Shown: positions 29,470 through 40,617 of the stretch, one piece after another | How the letters are laid out: each line of letters starts with the position of its first letter | Numbering within the stretch: the stretch's first letter is position 1 | Assembly: GCA_019044685.2 (NCBI GenBank) | Contig: JAGTXX020000011.1 | Location: 62,001 to 126,000 of the forward strand | Reading direction: 5' to 3' | Length of the DNA: 64,000 bases | Source: Nannochloris sp. 'desiccata' | Lineage: Eukaryota > Chlorophyta > Trebouxiophyceae > Chlorellales > Chlorellaceae | Notes under the pieces: model-generated | Database searches by the model: none | What the model saw: only the letters and a program-made list of their open reading frames with translations | Told to the model about the DNA's origin: nothing | Program-made: the position numbers and the translations under genes

Positions 29470-30858
29470 ATGATCTCTTCTCCAATGCAGGATCTTGCCC
29501 GCGCTGGGCAGTCTCCCCATGTCTTGCTCGACAGTCTCCGCTGTTTAGCAGCTCGTGGCCTTACTACCCCTGATCTCTTCTCTTCCCCAATAAATAAACG
29601 CCAGCTTTTGGCACTCAAAGAAGCATACGATGCAGGCCGCAGAGCTCTTCGCTCTGCCAGAGTAGCTACTAACATTGAGCCCGCTGCCGCAGCCAACTTA
29701 TTGCTACTCTGGCTTGGCGCTCTTCCCGAGCCTCTCTTTCCTGCAGAGCACGTCCCCGAGCTTCTTCAGTCTCACGCAAATCCCAATGCAACTCGTGCCG
29801 ACCGCGTGGCCTCCATGCGCTGCTTATTAAAACGCACAGAGCCTTTTATTGTTGAGGCATTGTTCCCACTTTTTGAGCTCTTACACCACTACTGGATCAA
29901 TCAACCACAAAGAGAATCCACATTAGCAACCCTAGCATCTACTTTCACAATCCCTGTCTTTGGAACACCTGCAGAACACGGTGCACATAGCCCTGAAGCT
30001 GCTATACTTTTACAAGAAGCAGCTGCTCTACTCATTACAGAGTACCGCCCTCTGTTCACTCAGCCTTACAATTTACAAAGGTACGAAGCAGATTTAGCTC
30101 GACAAGCTACTGCTGCTGAAGCGAAAGCTACTGCTGCTGAAACACGGGCTGTTCAAGAAGGAGTTCATGATACAGTCATCAATGGCTGCACCATTGCTAC
30201 CACCACTGCCAGTCGGTTATCACCTCTCCGTGTCTGCTCTTCTTCGTCGTCAGCAATAAACGGTGGTGCTACTAACAGTACACCAGACTGGGCGGAATTA
30301 GGTTCTCCATTACTCACCCCCCGTCGTATGGGTGCTCTATCGGTAATGGAACCAGCTGAGCCTCTCCTTGGATGCAGTCCCGATGAAAATAGTCCTTTAT
30401 GGAGTTTATTTTTATCTTCTTCATTGGCACCAATCAACTGCAACACCAATGGTAACGGTTCTGTTTCCATTACTCCTCCAAATGCTTCCACGGCTACTAC
30501 TATCAGTGAAGATATGGAGATGTTGTTGGACAGGATGCTTGAATCAACGGTCTCTGCTGCATTTGGAGCGACACCGGCGAGTATTGCTCCGATTGCTATG
30601 CCACAATACTTGAATTCTACATCCCACGTGACTGTTTCAGAGAAAGAGCATAAGAATTCTCCCATGTCAATTTTCTTAGGTGGCGGTTGTGGTGATGGTT
30701 GCGATGGTGCTAGTAGAGAAACAAGCACTGAAGCAAGTATCTCACCTTGTGATATGTTGAGTGACTCGTCCGATTGTGATACAGATTTGCCAGAAGCACA
30801 CGCACTGGTGGCTGCTGCTGCAATGGCATGTGCACAATTACCAGGTGCTGCATGCTGA
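29470..30858 (+). CDS. RhoGAP-like domain protein lacking the arginine finger
   Basis: An unspliced frame gives 462 aa from the ATG at 29470; a 5' exon is possible because the sequence before GATCTTGCC looks like an acceptor. Residues about 20-200 follow the RhoGAP fold: a helix ending in GLTTPDLFSSPINKRQLLAL, then ANLLLLWLGALPEPLFPAEH, then EALFPLFELLHHYW and LATLASTFTIPVFG. These match the landmarks of the LPEPL helix and the NLA-x-x-F helix. The position of the catalytic arginine (GLFR in active GAPs) reads GLTTPDLF, so GAP activity is doubtful. The C-terminal half is low-complexity Ser/Thr/Ala/Glu. It may bind Rho/ROP-type GTPases without activating hydrolysis. Confidence 0.7.
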   Translation: MISSPMQDLARAGQSPHVLLDSLRCLAARGLTTPDLFSSPINKRQLLALKEAYDAGRRALRSARVATNIEPAAAANLLLLWLGALPEPLFPAEHVPELLQSHANPNATRADRVASMRCLLKRTEPFIVEALFPLFELLHHYWINQPQRESTLATLASTFTIPVFGTPAEHGAHSPEAAILLQEAAALLITEYRPLFTQPYNLQRYEADLARQATAAEAKATAAETRAVQEGVHDTVINGCTIATTTASRLSPLRVCSSSSSAINGGATNSTPDWAELGSPLLTPRRMGALSVMEPAEPLLGCSPDENSPLWSLFLSSSLAPINCNTNGNGSVSITPPNASTATTISEDMEMLLDRMLESTVSAAFGATPASIAPIAMPQYLNSTSHVTVSEKEHKNSPMSIFLGGGCGDGCDGASRETSTEASISPCDMLSDSSDCDTDLPEAHALVAAAAMACAQLPGAAC

Positions 30859-31634
30859 AGAGCAAGCTTGAGGAGTCGTGTTCTTTCCCTCCACCAAGAC
30901 GGACTCCTTCTTAATTTGATGTTTCCCTTTTCTTGGCCTACTTTTTGATGTGTTTTTTCTATTCTTACTATACACACGAGGCACGAAAGACCTGTTTTTT
31001 CTTGCGATACATTCTTCGCACCTTTATCTTTACATTTTTCCCTCGATCTTATCCTGACGCATGCGGCACACCCGCCCCACTACGTCAATATAAGACGTAC
31101 CCATCTACTAGTACTTAGTTTCATTTATTTGACCGATAGACCGACGCATGCGCAGACCATCCATGCAGATTCTGAAAAGAAAAAGAAAAAAAAGATTTTC
31201 CACCTTTTTCCCTGCCAAGGTACCTTATTTCATTTGTTGCTCTAAGACTCTACCCTGCCTCCCCTGCCTGTTGCATGTACGCACAGATAGGTATGTACAC
31301 ATTTCTATAAAAAATTTAATCTTCATTTGGAATATACCCTTGTTTTGTTTTGTTTTCACTTCGCCCCGAGGGAGAAAAAAGTCAAAAGTTAAAAATGAAT
31401 GTGATATTGCAATACGCGTCACCTGTTCATTTTTCTAATTTTTGTATTTCGATGGCTGTTTTTTCTTTCTGCTGATCCTTTTTTGCAGCGAACCTCATCA
31501 ACGTGACGAATTTTTTCCTTTTGTGAGGTTAAGCTCAGTTAGTTACACTGAAAAGTACGCATTTCACATCCGATAAATGAACAGCAAAATACACTACTGA
31601 ATGTAAATAAATAAAACAAGTCAAATATTCTAAT
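30859..31634. other. Convergent 3' intergenic region
   Basis: These 776 bases, AT-rich with T tracts, separate the converging RhoGAP-like and FAM91 genes. They probably hold 3' UTRs. No gene or RNA is seen. Confidence 0.45.
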
Positions 31635-34570
31635 TTAATGAAGAAGGGACAAGCCTTGCACAGCACTGCCGAGTGCAATGTCAAGTATCTTTCCATTCGA
31701 ATTAATCTGCAGCAATCGCAGCGGAAGAGGCACCCCACCACTGCCGCCAAGCCCCTGACTACCATGGCGTGCAGTAATAGACGTCAACGCAGCATGCAAA
31801 ATACGCTGGCCTTCTTCATGTCTCTTACACGCCTTGGTTTCTAAGAATCCAGCTGCATCTGCCCTAGAGCAAACAGCTCGACAGAGCTCTAATGGCTGCA
31901 GGGGTACCCCCAACACTACTGACAACGGCACCCACATCACATCAGAACCATCGCCCTCTTCTTTATTATTAAAACCACGCAGCAGACGTAATGACCCTAC
32001 AGCGCCGCCTAATCCAAGCTGTTCGAACGCTTCTTTACACCTAGTAGGTAACACCACCTCTTCTGTACTGCCATCCTTGTAATACCCAGTAGTAGTGGTA
32101 GTAAACGAAGAAGCCGGCGAGAGGGGAAGAGGAACGCTGACCACTGCCTGTGCAGCTTCTGTGGAAGTCTCAATCGGCTGCACAAGTAGCGCTGTTTTAG
32201 CCAATAGATGATTTAAAGCATGTAACAGAGCATTTGATCCAATTTCCAATGGCTCAGCAGGCGAGGCACGTACAGCAGCAGCATCCCATGGCCACACCAA
32301 GGCTGCTGCACTGCCATGCAACACCGCCGGCAATCGAGACAACCTGTTGCCTGCTGGGATTATTAGAGACGGAGGACCTTGATTAGCAGCTTCATATAAG
32401 GCAATATGCATCCATGGAGTCGTTGATGCAGGTAAAGGGCCGTAATTAATAGGCCCTCCTTGTTTCGAGACAGGGAGCGGCAGCGGAGGGTTTGGAAGAC
32501 CAGCTACAGGCAAGACCACTGAATACGAATGAGATAAAATCCTATAGGCTGCTGCGGGAGCCAAGGTTCCTACTGATTCTTTACGTAATAATTCAATAGG
32601 ACGCCCACCAGATCCTGTACGGACACAGTCCAGTACCACAGCAAGCGCAGCAGCTGTACCGGCAAGCATTGCCATTTCTCCTTCGAAACCTGCTGCCAAG
32701 TCAACACTGGCTTTTAGTTCTTCCACTAATTCATTCATCACTTGAGTTCCGTACACACGACCACCTTCGAACAATGTAACAGAGTGTTTTTTCACTGCAG
32801 GAGTCAACGCACCCATCATTAGAAAGCCTGTGACCTCGGCATCCACTACCAGAGCCACACCACCACCTTCAGCTCCAGCTCCATCACCTGCGTCAGGTAA
32901 GCTTCCATCAGCGGGATCAGAAGTAGACATAAATGCAGACCCTGTTCTACTTGATGTTTCTACCTTTGCTCGTCCAGGGGTCGCTAACGTGCTATCTAGA
33001 TCTAACGCAGCTAAAGTATTTGTTGTACTTGATGCAGTGTCAATAGAGGTGCGGCGGTGTTGTTGCTGCTGGAAAGCAGCCGTCATTGACGTTGAAGGAG
33101 GCATGGCTGTTTGGATCCCTTTGTTATTAACATCACCGCTATTGAAATCACGAGCACTATTACCGGTATCATTGAAACCAGTAGCACTACCGCCGCCACC
33201 ACCACCACCCAGTGTAGTACTATTGTCCGGTGAAAATCCACCACGGGGCCCTCCATTCAATAATTTTCTACAAAATTTCAATCTACACGCAACTGAAATG
33301 CCAACTCGTAGCATTTCTATGTCTACATTGAGAATCGAAGCTAACTTGCCTACTGTAACTCTATCAGACGCAGCGACAAAGACCTGATACATTAAAGTTT
33401 CGATCGGATCTACCTCTTCTCTGCCACCGGGGGCGGTGCTTTTATTTGAGACAAAGCCCTCGAGTGGAGGGATCGATAAATGATCTTCAGAGCTCACTGG
33501 GACATCATACCACACTAACCCTCGGCGGTAGAGGTAGTTGACAAGGTCGGAATTGAGGGTGTCGTAACGGGCACCGTTGTGGCGTGCAGCTGCTTGGCAA
33601 ACTTCAAGTTCAGCTCGAGTCAACGAACGATGTTCCATTTCACCTGTAATTATAAAAAGGAGAAGAAAAAGGGGGCATGGGTAGTTTATTATTAGCTCAT
33701 ACACCAGAGTCCAATTCATGGAAATGATCCTAGTATTGCCATCTATTTTTAACAAAGAACCTTGAATGAGCCAATAGTAATGAACCAATAGTAATACATT
33801 GCCTGAGGGTAATGAATCCCGAATTGAGGAACAAAATTAGGGTAAAAAACTCACTGAGATTTACCAAATTGATAGTCCACCACGGCTCTGGCTCCATCAC
33901 TTTCGGTTCAGACGGCAATAAATCTTTGACTATCCCTTTATTCATCCTCCATAATAATTTCTTTGACTTTGCCTGTACCATTATCGCTATATACTCATTC
34001 CTACCAACTCCTACGACACGCACAGCATCAGCTGCGGTGAAATTCGGTACTGCGTCATACGGGAGATCTTCTCTCATGGCGTCTGCTAAAATATCACTAT
34101 AATATCTAAATGGAGTGATGCGAAGTACTCTACAGATGTACCCTGCTACGTGGTAGGGAAAAATGCGTTTCCTTGAGTGGTAAAAGGTGAGTAAGGCTTC
34201 GTAGTATTCGTGTTCTGTGCAGATGGTGGAGGCAGGAGAGGTAGACCAAGGCATGCCTCGATGGATACAATATGAACGGACTCTGTAGATTGGTCGATAG
34301 AGAAGATTAAAAGATTTAAAGACGACGGGGATTAATTAATTATCTTTGTTCAATCTAGAGGGTGCAAATGGTTGCATTTGGCTATGTAGAACAGCAAAAA
34401 TGTAGCTGCTTCCCACATGGCCACGACGGGGATTAATTAATTATCTTTAAAAAATAAACTCACTTTTTACCCCATTCATCTTCATTGATCGCAAGCTTGA
34501 GACGTGCTGGTAGTTCATCATATGTTTTATTGGCCTCGATGTAACGAAGCAAGTATTCTTGCGTAGCCAT
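31635..34570 (-). CDS. FAM91: FAM91 family protein
   Basis: Three exons (34464-34570, 33855-34282, 31635-33643) join in phase to give 847 aa. In animals FAM91A1 works with TBC1D23 and WDR11 to capture endosome-derived vesicles at the trans-Golgi network. Diagnostic stretches include YEALLTFYHSRKRIFPYHVA, RITPFRYYSDILADAM, YDAVPNFTAADAVRVVGVGR, EPEPWWTINLVNL, then LYRRGLVWYDVPV and IPPLEGFVSNKST, in the family order. The middle has low-complexity Gly/Ser/Thr inserts (residues about 280-390). The C-terminal domain (EVTGFLMMGALTPAVKKHSV; FEGEMAMLAG) is also present. Intron 1 carries a 26-bp direct repeat. Confidence 0.93.
34322..34448. repeat. 26-bp perfect direct repeat inside FAM91 intron 1
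   Basis: Copies lie at 34322-34347 and 34423-34448, both running from ACGACGGGGATTAATTAATT to ATCTTT, with 75 bases between. Both copies are within the 181-nt intron. The arrangement looks like a local duplication or a small insertion flanked by a long duplicated target. Confidence 0.85.
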
Positions 34571-35276
34571 GAACAAACTCAATCAATTTGAAGCGATCTA
34601 TGTTCAATTAATGCGAGCTAGCTAGTTCATAGTGCTCTTCAATTCATATACAAACAGTATAAATCATCGGAATTTCAGTTTATTTTTGATCTTTATAGCG
34701 CCCGGTGTGTCTTAAAATCTCATTTTGCAATCAGATCTTCGTTGTCCTTGAGGACGGCTTCCTGCTGCCCCAACACCGCCAAGTAAACGTTGGGAAGTCG
34801 TAGGCAACAAAAATGCCATCAGCACTAGATACAATCATACAATAGGAGCGCTGGTAGCTTTAATTTTCTTAATCCTTGGCCTCTGCACCCCTCGCTAATA
34901 AATTGGATAGGACATTACAATTCAACAAAAAACAAACGAACGAAAGGGAAAGGGGTTGAAACATAATTGACTATAGAATTCAAGTTCTCAGCAGCGCTAC
35001 TGCCTGCGTCTCATCCGTTTTTATTTTATAAGTAATAATCAATGAAAGAGAGAAAGAGAGAGAGGGAGAGAAAAGGGATTAAGATGAAAGTGAAAGATAG
35101 AGAGTTTTCCAAAAGTGAATCAAATTCCAAAAACCCTCGAGGGTGTGATACCAAATACTACCTAGAACTACTTTTTTAAAAGAAACAAACACAAAAAAAT
35201 AATTGTTGTCGATTGTTGATATCTCAGACTCTCTGTTAAACTATTAATTTAATTTTTAACTTCAGTTGAACTTCAG
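34571..35276. other. Intergenic region with GA-rich tract
   Basis: These 706 bases lie between the FAM91 start and the branching-enzyme stop. A GA-rich tract (about 35045-35105) is present. The region probably holds the FAM91 promoter and the branching-enzyme 3' UTR. No gene is seen. Confidence 0.45.
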
Positions 35277-38082
35277 CTAAACAGAGAAATAAGGCCCACG
35301 CCCTTTGACAGCAAGACCAGGGATTCCAGTCACCGTCTTATCAGCATCAGAGTCGACCCACTCTGAAGGTGCATAAACAACTACCGTCCTGCAAGGAGCA
35401 TACACATTGAAAGATTGAGGTCTGCCATCATAATCACCTTCGATGGTATGGAACTCGACGTTAGAGTTCTTGGTGACATTAGACCATCCACCAAAGACAT
35501 GCTCATCAGAAGAAAGAGCGACCTTGTAAGTACCAGCCTTGTAAGCACCGACACGGTAGTCAGTATATGAATTGGTAGGATGGAAATTGAATACAAACAC
35601 AAGATCACCACGTTCAACGACGATGACCTTGTCACCTTCATCTTTGCGAGATACCCAGGTATGAGGGGCACCTACAAATCCGAAGGCTTTATCCAAATGC
35701 TGCATTGCGCGGTCAAATGCATTCATTTCCTTGTAACGAAGATTTTGAGAGTCGGCGAGATCCCATCTACGACGGCACTTTTCAAGAGAGCCTCCATTAC
35801 CGGGGACAAACGCCCCAGTAGATGGATCATATGTATCATCACGAGGGAAATCAATCCATTCAGGGTGTCCAAATTCGTTACCCATGAAGTTCAGATACGA
35901 ATCGCCTCCAAGGGTCATGGTGATTAGGCGGATCATTTTATGAAGAGCAATACCACGGTCAACGACAGGGCTTTGAGGACCATGTTCAGGAGTAGCCATG
36001 AAATCATACATATCTTTATCCATCAACCAAAAGGCAATGGTTTTATCACCTACAAGTGCTTGATCATGAGATTCTGCATAACCGACGCAGGCCTCTGCAT
36101 ATCTTCTGTTGGTCATGGTGTGACACAGGTTACCCATATTCCATGAGTAGTCATCCACTTCTCTGAGAGTATCGATCCATTTGTCGGCAATAGCCATATT
36201 TAAACGGTAATCAAATCCAACACCACCTTCCTGCCAAGGCCTACAAAAGGATGGCATACCAGACACATCCTCACCAACAGTGACTGCAGTGGGGAACAGA
36301 TCGTGAAGGACATTGTTGACCAACATCAAGTACACGACAGCTTCCACATCGGTAGACATACCAAAGTACTCATCGTAGTTCCCGGTGAAAGTAGTTTGCA
36401 AACCGTGATGATGGTACATCATGGATGTGACCCCGTCAAATCGGTAGCCATCAAATTTGTATTCATCCATCCACCAACGAGCATTGGAAAGTAAGAAACG
36501 AAGAGTCTCCCAGTTACCATAGTTGAAGCAACGGGAATCCCACATCCAGTGATAGCCACGACCGCCTCCGTGGAAGTACATTCCGTCAGTACCATCAAAC
36601 ATGTTAATACCATCTTGAGTGTTCTTAGACGCGTGGGAATGGACAATATCCATGAGCACAACCATACCAAGACGATGGCATTCATCAATCATGGCTTTAA
36701 GTTCATCAGGGGTACCGCAACGGGAAGAAACTCCGAAAAAGTTGGTGACGTGATACCCAAAAGATCCATAGTAGGCATGTTCTTGGATAGCCATAATTTG
36801 AATAGCGTTATATCCTAATTTACGGATACGTGGTAACATTTCTTTTGAAAACTCTAAATAAGAGTTCACCTTGGGCTCTTGAGAAGACATACCAACGTGG
36901 CATTCATAAATGCGAAGGTTGGCAGGACGAGGTGGCCGGGGGTATTTGAACGTGTATGCCTTATCGGGATGGATTTCACCAGGAGCACCAACTTCAGTAG
37001 GTTCATAATGAACTCCATTATACTGAATTTCATTCCATTCTTGAGTAGCCCATTTGATCCAGGCAGGGATTCTTTCTACCCACTCACCATATGCAGTCTC
37101 GACACGAGCTTTTACTTTCGTGCGATGAGTGATAGCAGGAGTACCATCAGCAGCATCAGGTAAGAAGAGTTCCCAGGTACCGAACGAGTTTTTAATAGCC
37201 CAATGTTCAGGTTTAGGTTCCCAGTTGTTGAATTCTCCAATAAGAGCCATTGCTTTGGCGCCAGGTGCCCATTCACGATACCATAAACCGGTTTTACCTT
37301 CATGTTCACCTCTGTTAATACCATAGTACTTGTATCCTTGCGTGAAGTTTTCGATACCACCTTCATTATCGTCAATAGCCTGACGGATAGATTTGAAGAT
37401 GTTCCAGCGGTAGCGGAAATGATCAGCGTGAGACCAGAGAGAGGGATCCCACTGAAGGCATTCAGTTCCATCGTGGTCAGGAACGGGAGAGATGAGACCG
37501 TACTGTTCAACAAAGGCCTGGCCATCAGGGACGACCTGGGCAGGGGTCCAGAGGTCCTCAGGGGTGGTGGGGGCAGGAGGAGCGGCAGCGGATTTAGCAC
37601 GGGCAGTCACAGGGACGACCGGGAGAGCAGCTTTGGTGTCCACACCAGCCTTTTTGAGATCGGCCTCCTTAGCAGCAACTATAAGTTAGGGAAATAGGGG
37701 TGTCAAAGTTGGAATATATGTCTTAACTTCATAAAAGAAAAAGGAATACTGGATCAGCATAAAGATCAATAGGGGCAGAGACCTACCTGTAGCATCAGTA
37801 GCGGCAATAGTTTTCTTCAGCAATTCATTCTCCTGCTTGAGAATCTCAACGGGGGTAGAGGGTTTCTTGCCTTTGGCAGCAGAGGCCTTCAAACCTGCGG
37901 ATAATTGAGGGCAGACATGGGATGGGTCAGCGCCAGTTTTGTTACTGCATGGAGCCCGATCGGGGCCAATCTGAACTAAAATATATGGAACTGATGAGGT
38001 TCTTACCACTGAAAGCCCTGCGGCCTCCCGCAGAGCGGCCAGTCGCAAGGCGGGAATTTTGCAGCAAACTTTGTTGTTGCAT
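35277..38082 (-). CDS. SBE: Starch branching enzyme (1,4-alpha-glucan branching enzyme)
   Basis: Three exons (38007-38082, 37787-37894, 35277-37678) give 861 aa. The enzyme makes alpha-1,6 branches in starch in the plastid. The start [20 protein letters not shown] is transit-peptide-like, followed by a charged helix ([20 protein letters not shown]). A CBM48 domain ([20 protein letters not shown]) precedes the GH13 barrel. Catalytic regions are visible: [24 protein letters not shown] with the nucleophile Asp, [15 protein letters not shown] with the acid Glu, and [15 protein letters not shown]. The C-terminal beta-domain follows. The order matches plant and animal GBE-type enzymes. The start was fixed by splicing: the two short 5' exons restore the plastid signal. 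Confidence 0.95.
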
Positions 38083-38508
38083 GTTGAGATACCCGGTCTC
38101 CGGGGGCTATTATATGCGAGTAAACTTCAATCAACGACTTCCCACAAGTATATGTGAGAGATTACGCCAAAATATCACTGTTGAAAGTGCTCGATAGATT
38201 TCTGGCAACTGCACTTTGATCGTATACTTGTAGAAGCAAACTTTGGTGCCTTTGGTCTTCTATGCGAGCAGTGATACTTATACTCTGTCAGCAGAAAGCG
38301 ATTGATGGGCCACTTTATTGAAAATTGAAAAGTGCCTTTGGGCGCAACTTGTCTTGCAAGAGAATTTGCTTCGACCACGACGAGGAGAGAAATTTCATTA
38401 TGAACTTCTCTAGAGCTGTGGCGAAGCGGCTAAAGTACGAAGTGCTTTACGGCTTTACAGTCCATACTTACACGAATAATGAGTTCATTCAACCTAATTT
38501 CCAGCACC
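38083..38508. other. Intergenic region upstream of starch branching enzyme
   Basis: These 426 bases separate the GPN1 stop from the branching-enzyme start on the same strand and should hold the latter's promoter. No clear motif is seen. Confidence 0.4.
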
Positions 38509-39639
38509 TTATTCCCTTTCCTCCTCCCCTTCTTCTTTGGAGCCATCAAACACCACATCTCCCCGTCCAGCCACCGTCAGCGCCGCATCCACTCTCAACC
38601 TTGCTAAATCCTCCGCTTTCCTCTTCGCTTCTAAAGCTTCCATCTGTTCCTTTCTTCTCTTTAATTCAGGTAAATATTCATCATCATATTCCTTTCTACA
38701 ATATTCAACAGCTTTGAAAAAGTCTTCAATTCCCTCCCCCGTCACAGCAGAAACGCCCACTGCCTGTAAATTTTCATAGAATTCTTCTAAAACTAACGAT
38801 AAAGACCGACTTAATGATGCCGAGTATGACCCATCAGCGTCTAATGCAGCTGAAAATGCGTCAAAATCTGTCATCCATTCTAATGCGAATTCATGCCTGG
38901 CGACATCAACTTTATTGAAAACTAATAACAACGGTAGCTTTGTTTTATACAAAATACTACACGCTTGGAGCATATTCGTCATGAATGACTGCGGAGATGC
39001 ACATCGCGGGGTATCAATGACGTATGCTATCATCGTAGGAAAAGCTGAAGCGAATGCTTCGGTGATGATGGCGCCAGATGCTGACCAGGTGAAAATTTCT
39101 ATTTGACCCGGGGTATCAGCTACGATATACTGCAATGGAGGGTCTCTAGAACGTTCGCATAATGAGACTACTTGGTCAAAACGAGTGGCAAAGAGGTTTA
39201 GGGAGGTTAAAATGCCGCCATTTGGTCCAAGACTGTATTGTTTCATGACGTTTTTGTAATTAACAGTGTCTCGAATATCGACGTTGGGGCTGTATGGGAG
39301 CTCTAATACTGCTGGATCTAGGTTGATGATGTATGCCGGGGTTGAGGTTTGGTGCATGTGGGAGTTGAGGCGTTGGAGAAAGGTGGTTTTGCCTGAACCG
39401 GCCATACCTGTGGGGAAAAAAAAAAGCGGAGCGGAGCGGAAAAAAAAGATTACTTAATTTGATTTGAGAATAAGATGCAAGGTAATCAGAGATCTAATTG
39501 AAGACTAAATGTAGTTATATATGCAAGTTGTTTCTCCCTTACCGATAACGATGATGGCTACGGGCTTCTTATCAGACGACGAGGGAACATCTTCTCCCAA
39601 ACTCATCTTTTTAACAGATTCTGCTGCAGAGTCAACCAT
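38509..39639 (-). CDS. GPN1: GPN-loop GTPase 1
   Basis: Two exons (39543-39639, 38509-39407) give 331 aa. GPN1 is a cytosolic GTPase needed for assembly and nuclear import of RNA polymerase II. The P-loop GMAGSGKTT is rebuilt exactly across the intron. [12 protein letters not shown], the family-defining GPN motif in [23 protein letters not shown] and the base-recognition NKVD follow. A charged C-terminal helix ([20 protein letters not shown]) completes the usual layout; the animal acidic tail is short here. It is head-to-head with NAA50. Confidence 0.95.
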
Positions 39640-39865
39640 CGCGCCTGCTTAGCTTTTAGATTTACGCGAAAATTGTATAATTAAATTCAAATTTGCATGC
39701 ATGGGCGAAAACTCAGCGAATTTAAGCAGGTTCTCAAATCGCACAAAAAACCATGGACGAGAAACAAGGGTTTTCTAGCCAAATTCAGGCCTTGCTGGCA
39801 AAATCAAGCTCAGTATTTCAATTGTGAAATAAATACCCAATATAGATCCGCCCTTAAAAGCCGCG

Positions 39866-40425
39866 ATGGGTGATGACCAACTTCAAATAACTTTTGATCA
39901 AGTTGGACAACATAATCTTATTCAACTGAAAACACTAAATTGCGCAATCTTCCCTATCAAATACCAAGAGAAAGTCTACCAAGACATCCTAGCATGCGGA
40001 GAAGTGACCCAGCTCGCGTATTACAACGGGAATTTAGTAGGAGCCATTGCCTGTCGCCTTGAAAATTCATCGCAGGTACGCAGCGGTGAAAAAGTATAAA
40101 TTTAAGTTAGCTTAAATACGATTTATATCACTAATTTATCTTTCATATTGTTTCCTTACAGGGTCCCAAGCTGTATATTATTACTTTAGGGGTGCTTGCT
40201 CCTTACCGTGGCGTGGGTATTGGCACCCGCCTCGTCCAGCGCTGTTTATCTATTTTAGAGTCCTCCCTACCAGAGGTGAAAGAAGCGTACTTACATGTAC
40301 AAACGAGTAATGACGAAGCAATAGAGTTTTATAAAAGGTTCGGATTTGAAGTTGGAGACGTAATTGAAAATTATTATACAAGAATAGACCCACCACATGC
40401 CGTCATATTAAAAAAGAGCCTCTAG
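39866..40425 (+). CDS. NAA50: N-alpha-acetyltransferase NAA50
   Basis: Two exons (39866-40075, 40162-40425) give 157 aa. NAA50 is a GNAT-fold enzyme that acetylates N-termini of nascent proteins next to the NatA complex. The substrate-side motif LKTLNCAIFPIKYQEKVYQD is typical, and the acetyl-CoA loop YRGVGIGTRLVQRC is intact. HVQTSNDEAIEFYKRFGFEV and NYYTRIDPPHAVILKK complete the family pattern. It shares a 226-bp divergent promoter with GPN1. Confidence 0.95.
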
Positions 40426-40617
40426 TTATCCTATATTTAGTGCTAAACAGGCTTAGGGAGTAATCCAGTTTAATACTCCGCCCTAGACGTATTACTTTTA
40501 TATCTTCTAGTACTAAAAATATAAAGCGTAATTCATGTGTTAATCAAATCGTCATATAGTACATCAAAAGGCAAGGCACCGACAATCAAAATTTAATTAA
40601 ACTCAAATCTTTTCGTT

